Of a DNA stretch of 64,000 nucleotides, positions 55,434 through 64,000 are shown in pieces. Origin of the DNA: Lunularia cruciata (lineage: Eukaryota; Streptophyta; Marchantiopsida; Lunulariales; Lunulariaceae); contig OX419755.1 in assembly GCA_948567375.1 (NCBI GenBank), forward strand, positions 53,883,001 to 53,947,000. The letters are read 5' to 3'. Each line of letters opens with the position of its first letter. Positions within the stretch are counted from its first letter, which is position 1. The notes beneath the pieces are model-generated. The model did not search any database, was not told where the DNA came from, and worked only from the letters and a program-made list of their open reading frames with translations. Both the position numbers and the translations under genes were made by a program.

Positions 55434-58400
55434 GCATATATAGACTCATACCTTTATCAGCATCCTCATTGATGTACCATTACTTAATAGAGCAAGGATG
55501 TTCTTGTGTGGATGGAAAGTCTATGGAGCATTGCTCTGAGCTTCCCCTTTGATTAAAGACTTTTGAATTACATCCAACAAGGACCAATGCAAATGTTATT
55601 CTCCATATGACATACAAGGCATACACATTTTATATTGTGCATTAGGTGGAGATTCCATCATAGTTCATGATGTTGTCCAAGATACAATGACATAGATCCC
55701 ATGAGCTACATGGTCACAAGTACAAATTGAGCGGTAGTTAGGTCTATCAATACCACTTACCCACTATGCCAAAGTGGATATCATCACATGCATAGATGGT
55801 CAACATACCTTGTATGATGTGATGGTTGCAAAACCCTACAACTAGAGTCATTGGCACAAGCCAATATACAAGCAAGAGCAATAGAAACCATTGCTATCCA
55901 TGGAAAGATTACCATTATGCACCACAACTATTCTTTGATACCTTTGGCTATTAAGATACTTGTGCACCTTCATATTTTGATAGTCTCATCAAGGAAGTAG
56001 CACAAGGTTCCTTGCAAAGGAGAGGGGCTTTGGCTGGCTCTCTAACCATGCTTACCTCTTACTATATGCCACAAGTCCTAGTCCTTCATGGCATTCTCAA
56101 GCTTTAGGTCTTTATAGACAAGCAATAACAATATATGGTTTAGAACATCCAATGGACTCCCTCCCAACTTTCCAAATTGGAGGACCTCTACACACAATTC
56201 AACAATAGATTGCTTGGTTCTTGGTTTCTTTATTGTAGATTGTATTGGACCTCATGTTCAAGATGGTTCTCTTGTTTTGGTTTTTAGTCATTTTGGATCA
56301 TTGTGTCATATGCTCTCTATCCCATTTTTCACATGTTTGTGCTTGTGCTCCTTTTTATTTTCATTTGGAGTAAAATATTGGACCTTTAGCCATTTTTACT
56401 TCTAGTTATCTTATGCAATTGCCTTTCTCATTTGAGGAACCATTGGAAAGATGATGCATTTTGAGACAAGATCCTAGGTTGACCTTGCAAATAACTTTCC
56501 TCAGAATTCAATGAAGTTTGGAAAGAATTCATTAGATATTTAAACAATGGGGATTGCAAAGGATACCAAGAAGGATGGATAGACGATGAAACCATAAAAG
56601 GATAAAACAAAAGATGTAAAATGAAGCTAAACCCCAATATTATAGGGTTAAAAGTCCATTGAATACTTTATAAGATGAATTTTGACCCAAAAATTGAATT
56701 TTTTCTTAAGAGATAATAAAATTTTCCCCTCTCTTCTCTTCATAAATAAATAAAAATATTTATATAAAAATTAAAGAGTTGTAAGTAGGCAAAAGAGGAG
56801 AAAATAATATACTCATGAAGAATATGTTAATTTCCAAGTTTTAACTTTGTTTTCATTGGTATCATACTTGAAAGCTATGAAAAGCTTTATAAGCAAAGAA
56901 TATGAATGGATTCCCAATGATTGTTTAGCATTAAAGTGATAGATCATGATTGTTAAAAAAAATTTGGTGTCTATGTTTTATTCTCTTTAAATTTTAATTT
57001 AAAAATATGGAGATGTTAATTAAAATTTAAAAGGATTCTTCATTTATGGTTTCAAAGTTAGCATTTAGACCTCTTCTTTTTTATTTCTGGTTTTTATATT
57101 CTAGTTTATTGAAATTTAGTTTAAAAACTATGGAGAGGTCAATTAAAAGTTATGATGGTCTCTAATTTTTAATGGTTTTAAAGTTAGCATTTAGATTCTT
57201 TTCTAACCTTTTGGTTTTTATATTTTGGGTTTTGAAATGTGAGTTAAAATTTATGAGGACTTCTAATTTTTATGATTGAGAGTTAGCATTTAATGATGTA
57301 AGGTCAGATGTGAATGAAGTGTGGTTTTGTAGGTTCAGGAAGATACAAGATATAGCATCCCTTGTTATTATTGTAATTTTTTGTTAACTATAGTTTTGCT
57401 TCCCATATGGCAATCCCTAAATCAAAGTGAGATATATTATGCTTGGTGTAGCATATACTCTTTACAACACAAAGGGTAAAGATTAATGTCAAAAAGATGC
57501 ACAAGTATTATAATTGGATTACTTGGGATACTCATAAGTTAGGGTTAAAAAAATTTGGAGAGACTTTTGATCATAAGAAATTGTACATCCCACTTGGTTA
57601 TAATGGTGTGAAATCTTGGGTAAGGTTATAGGATAAAGTAGAGTTAAAAAAGCTCTATATCCTTTATCTATGGTTGGAACCATTGAAAAAGACTATTTCT
57701 TTTACTCCTATCATATTTTTCATCCAGAGATAAAAATTAAAAAGACTATTAGAAATCTTGGAATATTAGCCTAATGAGCTATTATGTCTTCATAGATCTC
57801 TTTACAAAAACTTTACTCCTTGAGTAAAAGTTTAGATTACACATTGCATAAAGGAGCCTTTCAATTTATGAGTATCTTATAGGTTGCTTCTAAGTAGATA
57901 ATTTTGTAGTAGTTTTACAAAGTTGTTCTAGGTTGGCAATGATCTATAATGAGAGAGAGAGAGCCTTTGTCAATTAGTTAGGTCCTAGATCCTACTTAAC
58001 TTCTTGTGAGGGAGAAATACAGAAGAGGCATTAGACATATTGCCATTTAGTAGATCCTTTTACACCTTGTTAGTTGTACCATTTTCTTTGAGCAATTTTC
58101 TCACTTTTGATGTAATCCATCATAGTCTACAATAATTTTGAATTGCAACATAAAGAAGTTGTGTGACTTGTCTCTTAATATTAGTGCATTCTTAAAAATT
58201 TACCTAAAGTGGGTTTTCCTATGGATAGAGGTTGAGAAGCTTCAAATAATTTGTATCCATTTTTAGAGAGCTCAAGAAAAGAACTTTGTCCCTGTTAAGT
58301 CTCACTATCTTGTGCACTCCTTTTATAATTCTCTCTCTTCAATTTATTACAAACATTGCTTCTCATATAAGAGAGAGTATTGTTCTTCAATTAACTATAT

Positions 58401-58530
58401 GAGACAGAGATCTCTTAGGGACGTTTTTACCATTACTCATATTTTTATCTCTTTTGTCTAATATTTGGCTAGTCTATTGTGTCTCTGCCTCATTAAATGA
58501 TATAGATATTATGGACCTTACAGACTAGAT
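55434..58530. other. AT-rich interval, no supported gene
   Basis: 55434-56430 is moderately AT-rich with no frame above 65 codons that makes sense. 56640-58500 is strongly AT-rich with repeated words (AGTTAGCATTTA(G/A)A at about 57056, 57183 and 57281), suggesting an old internal duplication. Nothing recognised. Confidence 0.4.
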
Positions 58531-58534
58531 TTGA

Positions 58535-58700
58535 CCATTTGACAATTGAGCTTCATCTTGTAGGCTTGAGAATCAAGATGTCAAAGTGTAGAGTATGGTC
58601 TCCTTTAGGTATTCCTCTTCATCTCCAATTTCCAAATAAGTGTATTATATTTATAGATCACATATATATTCTTGAAGTGAAAATAAGATCCAAGGAGTTT
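58535..58700 (+). pseudogene. non-LTR reverse transcriptase fragment 1
   Basis: LTIELHLVGLRIKMSKCRVW followed by SPLGIPLHLQFPNKC. This matches the segment after the catalytic box in a family of plant non-LTR RTs, where L-GL-IQ-KC-AWSP-G is usual. The fragment at 62080-62562 carries the region just before it. No other part of the enzyme is visible here. Confidence 0.55.
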
Positions 58701-59104
58701 GTCATATGCTTTTAGTACAGGAAATCTCTCATGCAAATGATTATCCTCCACTTAGGATAAAAAAGTGGTATTTAGTATACTCTCCTTTAGTATTGGGTTG
58801 CTCTAATGAAACTTCATAATTTAATTATGTGAAACATGTTTCGTTAAAGTTTGATTAAATTGTAGTTTTTCTCATGACCAAAAATTTATTTTATCTATAT
58901 CCATCATCCATTATCTATATCCATCATTATTTAAATTCCTAATTTATGTTATATATAATGAATCTACTTTGCTGATAAAATTTAATCACTGTAAGTTTTT
59001 ATTAGTGGAGAGTAAAAAATAAGAACAGAAATAAAGAAACTTGACTGATATAATTTCATTTTTCATTATTTTGTCCTTTTTATTATCTTTATGACTCAAC
59101 CCGT

Positions 59105-59235
59105 ATCGCTCCTATAGGGAGGCTCCGTAGTACTGCTGAGTTACGCAATGTAACAGCTCAGAAAAGCTAAAGCCCATCTGTAATGGGATAGGATCTTGTG
59201 AGCTACACCGAAAGGTGGCAGCCTTGAGCAATATA
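59105..59235. ncRNA. candidate structured RNA or organelle-intron-like fragment
   Basis: A GC-richer island in AT-rich DNA with four consecutive short hairpins: CTCC/GGAG (59109-59121), CTGAGTTAC with GTAAC-AGC-TCAG (59136-59161), CCCAT/ATGGG (59173-59187), and CACC-GAAA-GGTG with a GNRA tetraloop (59206-59217). No open frame. No snRNA, tRNA, 7SL or U6 signature was recognised. It could be part of a group I or II intron moved from an organelle, or a new ncRNA. Strand is assumed +. Confidence 0.35.
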
Positions 59236-59239
59236 TGAT

Positions 59240-60740
59240 TCGTTTTTCTTCGTATATAGTAGATTTTAGTAGACCATAACGTCGAAATTACAAGTATAAA
59301 TGTTAGATTTTACCACCTTATATAAAAAGATAACGATTAGAAAAAGTAACATCATTGTTTATGTATTCTTTATTATTATAGTGATTGCTTGAAAATGGAG
59401 AAGATGGGTTTAGTTTATGTCTCTACTTCGTTTTTCTTCGGAATAAATTCAAGCAACCTCAGAAGTCAACTGGTTGGACATAACTTACATTGATAGCAAA
59501 GCGACTTCAGCATATGGAGTTGATTTTATCCCTTGTATTCTCTTGCTCCTTATAAGCTTTAAAACTTTCCAGCTTTTTCGCCCCAACAACTTATATTATC
59601 CGATACAATTATGCTTTGATGATTTGTCTCTTTTAATTTCAAGGACTTACCAAATCTACTTCAGTCATGTATTCAATACGACATGCAATACCTTTCCATA
59701 TATTTATGTGCCCTCTCATTACTTTATTCTTTTATAGATGAGCAGGTGCACTGGCGTGTGAGACGTCCGCCTTTCCATTTTTAGAACACGGTGAAACACA
59801 TTAATGAATTACATATAAATAACTCAATATTAATATCATGTAAAGATTCTAGGACCTAACATCACCATGAATGTAAACTTCCTTCTCCCTCGTGCACTCG
59901 AGAGAGCCAGGGCCACAATATATCCAACGTGCCCAGTTAGTTACTTATAGACGTGGAAAATTTTATGAATCTAGCGGGGGGTCTATTTAAAAGAAAATGT
60001 TTGGCCTTGAATATGTTGAATTTGAAGGTTGACATTATTTTACCATTACCATTACACGCAATAACGTTACAAACTCCGTCAATGCTTCTGCGCTTTCAAC
60101 CCGGCTGAATTTAAGGATATGGTTCTCCCAGATAAATGATCTGAACTAAGGAGAAAAGGCAACCGTGGAGAACATGAATTATGGGAAGACCGCGTCAAGT
60201 CATAAAAGAGAGAGACAAAAGAGGTAAATGGAGTTAGGTCCCAATAGTATTTAGGCTCATTCACTTTCGACTTTATTAGGCGATTTACCGGAGAATGGAG
60301 ATTCTCCTTCAGTAGTAGATGGGCTATCTTCCTCCATTCCTTATTTTTCTTATTGCTGTTCAGTTTTTGCAGTTTCCAGTTTTATTCCTGTTATGTTCAT
60401 ATGTGTTGGGTGGTTGTGGGTGTTTTTATCTTTTGGCTGTTGGTACTTAGTTAGGGGTTTTGATGTGAATATTTTTAGTCATGCATTGGATTAAATCTAC
60501 TAGGAGTCGAGAAACTCTTCAATATTTTGTTTCATGATGCATCATCTTCATTCTTTGGCACGGGTAGCTACAAGGACTACCACATGCAACACCCCTTATA
60601 TGCATCTAGTACATCACTGCCTATTCCAACATGGATTAAACTCCACTAGGAGCCTAGGTTCTCCTTGCTGGAGCCACCTCTCCTCCTTTGCCACATCCTC
60701 TGCCATCCCTCGGCAAGGAACCTACTTTGGCTGATTCCAT
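59240..60740. other. interval without a supported gene
   Basis: 59240-60300 has intermediate composition and short frames only (87 codons or fewer). 60300-60540 is T-rich. I see no element or gene. Confidence 0.4.
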
Positions 60741-60742
60741 TA

Positions 60743-60822
60743 TGGAGGATCCTCCATTGGTTGATGCTCTTTTGGAGGCTCCTCCATAAGTTGATGCTCC
60801 CATGGAGGATTCTCCCTCCATT
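60743..60822. repeat. minisatellite, 30-bp unit, about 2.7 copies
   Basis: Units starting TGGAGG(A/C)(T/C)CCTCCAT begin at 60743, 60773 and 60803, each of the first two ending TTGATGCTC. On + the unit encodes a Pro/Glu/Val-type decapeptide (VDAPMEDPPL-like). Confidence 0.8.
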
Positions 60823-62079
60823 ATCCCCTTTGGGCCTTCTCTTCCTCCTCATACGACCTCTTCTCTTGGCTTCCTAGATCCACCTTCACATGGTCTGATC
60901 CCTCCATCCCTGCAAACCTTCCAACACCACCACCTGCCATCCTCCCTTCAGCTCCCATAGCACCTCCTTACATCCCACCTCACCAATGACTATGCAATTT
61001 TTCCTTGATTGCCCATGGGTGAGGGTTTGCTTTGCATGGCATCAAGAGAGAGAGATGTTTACGGATGTGAGCAATGGCCACTTCCATGCCTACTCCCTAG
61101 ACCCTCTTCAGACCCCAACCTTCTCACCAAATGCACCACTAGAGTCTTACTCTTGGCTCCACTCCTTGGACCCCCTTCAGACCCTACTCCTAAGCCTCCC
61201 CCATCCTTGCATGTATACCAAGATCCCAATGCTCCTTTGCTAACTAGTGTGCTTCATGCTTTCCATACTCCTATGCACTATCTTGGCAGATGATTAGGAG
61301 AGAAATATCACTGCTTGGACCATACTAGCTCTCTTCTCTCTATGGACTTTGCTTCTTCATGTGCATGGAGGTGCATCTAGACATCATAAGAGAGCTTCTT
61401 GGATTCATCGGATTCTACAAGGAGATTGGGCTGCTTTACATGAAGGGTATACCATCCAAGCACATGTTGCAGCTAGATGGATCATAGAGTCCACACATGC
61501 TCATGCTACACCTCTAGAGCATCATTGGCTATGTTGTTCTTTGATGTTAGGATAGGTAGGGGAGTATTGGCAAGCAGCATGGGCACTCCCATCCTCTAGA
61601 TCATCACCTTTCTTGTTGGCACTCTCTCAACTTTATAAGATCTCCATCCATCCACCATGTATGACCGTCCTTCTTTTGTCCATGACTATCTACCTGATGA
61701 GGAGTTACAACTTGTAGAGTCCTTATTTTCCCACATTCTACTCCACCCTCCATGTTTCTCAATAGAAAGATCCTTTAGGACTAATTTTTGAGAATATACT
61801 GGATTGTCTTTCCTTGACATACCTTTTCTCATGCTTCATGCTTCCTTCTTCTCTTTGCATTTTGTCATCATCTTGCCTTAGGTTAGGTGCACTTAGGTAC
61901 TTTTTTGTTTGTTCCATCTCATCTCCTAGCTCTATCCAAGGAAACATCTAGTGTACACTCCATAGCCATAGGATATATCTTCTTGCATTTAGTGTAATGC
62001 ACCATTTGCCTATAGTTTTGCCACTCCTTTTCATCTTTCTTGTCTCCTTATCCGTATGCACTAACCACACAAAGTGGTC
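60823..62079 (+). other. possible upstream part of a non-LTR element, undetermined
   Basis: C/T-rich sequence with Pro/Leu-rich frames on + (60986-61293) that may be the decayed region before the reverse transcriptase. No motif supports this firmly. Confidence 0.25.
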
Positions 62080-62562
62080 ATAAGATGGTTATTATGAGCA
62101 TTAGAGCTTCCTTGGACCTCCATCTAGATTAGGTGCTCATCCAAGTGGATGTCCCAAATGCCTTCAATACCATTTCTTGTCTAGTGTTGTTTCAAGCTCT
62201 TTGTTCTATAGGGGAGCAGATCCTATCTTTGATTCCTATTGTGCATACTTTCTATGGCATTGAGAGCCATTGTTTTACAACCACCATACTACCACAAGAG
62301 ATTTCACTCAACTAGATTGGCAGAGGATACACACCATGGAGATCCTTTGGGAGGGCTCTTATTTGCCATAGCTCACTATACAACTTTGCAAGAAGGGTAG
62401 TTGCCTTTCCCACATGTCTTTTTTCATCCCTATCAGCTGATGCTCACATCTTGGGCCCCATTGAGGATGTAGTCTGAGTAGTACATGCTTTCACACTTCA
62501 TCTTGAGACCTTGGGTTTACACTTTTAGATTCAAAAATGCAAGGTTTGGAGCCCACATTCTA
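62080..62562 (+). pseudogene. non-LTR reverse transcriptase fragment 2
   Basis: VLIQVDVPNAFNTISCLVLF, ILSLIPIVHTFYGIESH, a remnant of the GDPLGG step, then VVAFPTCLFSSLSADAHILG, in which the catalytic ADD is read as ADA, and LHLETLGLHF...IQKCKVWSPHS. Block order and wording fit a plant non-LTR (LINE-type) RT. Several stops. It joins the OTA copy at about 62563. Confidence 0.72.
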
Positions 62563-64000
62563 AATTTGCCTAAAATTGCCCAAATTGCCCAAATTTTATT
62601 AACTATAGAGGAAGCAATTATGAGGGAGCCAATAGAGAGAAAGAGGGAGGTAGTGAAACCCAAGTGGCTCCTAATCTAAACAAAGGTAAGGGGATAGCAT
62701 CCATAGATATAGTTGAGAGCAAGCATAAGAAGGGAGAGTGCTCAAACTTGAAAGTTCTTAATTTGGATCTTATGGCACAAGAGAAGAAGAGAGCTCTTTT
62801 TGTAAAGGATTTACACTCTTCTCAAGGATTTACTCTTAGCAAAGATACTCCTATGCCTACTAGAAGCACTCGCACTAGCACCTCAATACCATCAACAACA
62901 AAGACTCCAAGGAAGAATTTGGAGATAGAGGACTTCTAGATCTGAAAGTAACAATAGAACTACAATGTGTTGGAAGATAATGGTAGTCACAAGGCTAACA
63001 TCACAGTGACCAACTGATGGCTTTGAATCCTACCTTGAGAAAGGAGCTTAGAGGTGGTTTGAGTTCTACAAGGAGCAAGAGGAAGAAGAAAGAAAAAGAG
63101 AAAGCTCAAGTATCAAACATGGGAGTGGTGGATGCAAAACCAACACCATAGGAGGCTTGTGAATATGCCTCCAAGATTGATATGAAAGTGAATGGTCACA
63201 ACATCAAGGATGCATTGGTTGATGGAGCATTTGAGTTGAATGCCATGCTAGAAAGGTTGATGAAGAAGTTGGGTATGATACCCTCTAGACCATCAACATT
63301 TGTGGTGAGCATGGCAAAAAAGCAACAAGTTTGACCAGTAAGGGCGATGGATAAGGTCATATTTTCAATTATAGGAGTTCAAAATCTCATGACTTTCCAA
63401 GTCCTAAAGGATTCAAGCTATGATTTGCTTCTTGGGAGGCCATGTTTTTTGATCAATGGCACAAAAGGTACTTGAGGATTGGGCCATCAAACCATCGAGT
63501 TACAATTCATATCACTAACACCACCAACATTTCACATCTAGATACACCATCTTTTGAATATTTTGAATATTAGGTGTAGACACAAGCATGGAAGAAGAGA
63601 CTTCCATGGAGAATGATGAATCTTAATCTGATCTAGATGTGTATCCCTTGTGTGCTATGGACTTTGCACCTAAGCTAGAGGTTTTGAAGGACCCATATAA
63701 ATCATCATTAACACTTGAGGAGATTGAGAGGAGGTTATCTACCCTTGAGTATGGACCAAATACTACCAAGGCGGAGAAGATGAGATTTGAGGAGATTTTC
63801 CACAAATTCATCCATGTGTTTGCTTTTAGTTACAAGGATCTAAAGGAACTCATCTTGGAAGAGCACAAGATAGAGGTGGAGTCACATGCAAGACTAATCC
63901 ACCAAAAGCAACATTGCATTAGCCCACCAATAGATTTGGTTGCGAAGGAGGAGATTGATAAGCTCAAGGAGGCACGATTTATCATTGAGGTGGAGAATTC
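62563..64000 (+). mobile_element. OTA element copy 2, 5'-truncated and cut by the window end
   Basis: Begins inside the gag zinc-knuckle region at the equivalent of about 13945 and stays collinear with the first copy up to about 15400. It contains the gag tail (62664-62939), protease core (IKDALVDGAFELNAM, YDLLLGRPC) with the active site changed to DGAF, and the linker to RT (LVAKEEIDKLKEARFII near 63935, with one changed residue possible). The Leu-rich fragments on - are antisense. Stops and a deletion near 63440 show it is dead. Confidence 0.87.

Noticed and set aside
59105-59235. tRNA or U-snRNA gene
   Set aside because: No cloverleaf with T-loop consensus, no Sm site and no known snRNA opening sequence; kept only as an unassigned structured segment.
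61009-61293. 94-codon Pro/Leu-rich frame on +
   Set aside because: Overlaps another open frame of similar length; composition is due to C/T richness and no domain is visible.

Overview
The window looks like nuclear DNA of a land plant with swimming sperm, most likely a moss or other bryophyte, though a lycophyte, fern or cycad is possible. It encodes a flagellar radial-spoke head protein, has a UBC15-18-type ubiquitin-conjugating gene with plant-style GT-AG introns, and is filled with plant-type LTR retrotransposons (OTA/Athila-Tat-like and chromovirus Ty3/gypsy, and Ty1/copia) plus PIF/Harbinger relics. No species can be named from the sequence alone.

Layout. (1) 1-6.1 kb is a gene island: an intronless radial spoke head gene on + (66-1718) converges on a six-exon E2 gene on - (3652-5775), which I assembled by hand because every exon is 105 nt or shorter. 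(2) 6.4-10 kb is AT-rich and ends in a Harbinger transposase relic (9265-10052). (3) 10.05-28.1 kb is a retrotransposon nest: a solo-like LTR, an OTA element (10830-23828) whose pol is split by an opposite-strand chromovirus (16108-21722, near-perfect target duplication), then a 5'-truncated second chromovirus (23829-about 27410). (4) 28.1-34.4 kb is a decayed copia element on -, with non-element sequence in its leader. (5) 34.4-40.2 kb is a second, higher-GC stretch with a short-chain dehydrogenase gene on - (about 36921-37847) whose first Met cannot be placed. (6) 40.2-50 kb holds a broken coiled-coil, Myb/SANT-like ORF, a decayed minus-strand coiled-coil ORF, a perfect 20-bp hairpin, microsatellites, a degenerate GC-richer array carrying a further OTA LTR, and a better preserved Harbinger transposase. 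(7) 50.05-55.43 kb is a second copy of the copia family with a perfect AATGA target duplication, an internal integrase deletion and a complex set of inverted repeats in its leader. (8) 55.4-64 kb is AT-rich with two fragments of one non-LTR reverse transcriptase family, a compact multi-hairpin segment near 59.1-59.24 kb, and a truncated second copy of the OTA element running off the end.

Only three genes look functional: the radial spoke protein (sperm axoneme), the UBE2W-like E2, and possibly the dehydrogenase. They share no pathway. Almost all other coding signal belongs to elements carrying stops and frameshifts. At least two stops in the OTA pol fit C-to-T change at expected Arg or Gln codons, as expected from methylated repeats. 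I found no CRISPR array, rRNA or convincing tRNA gene.
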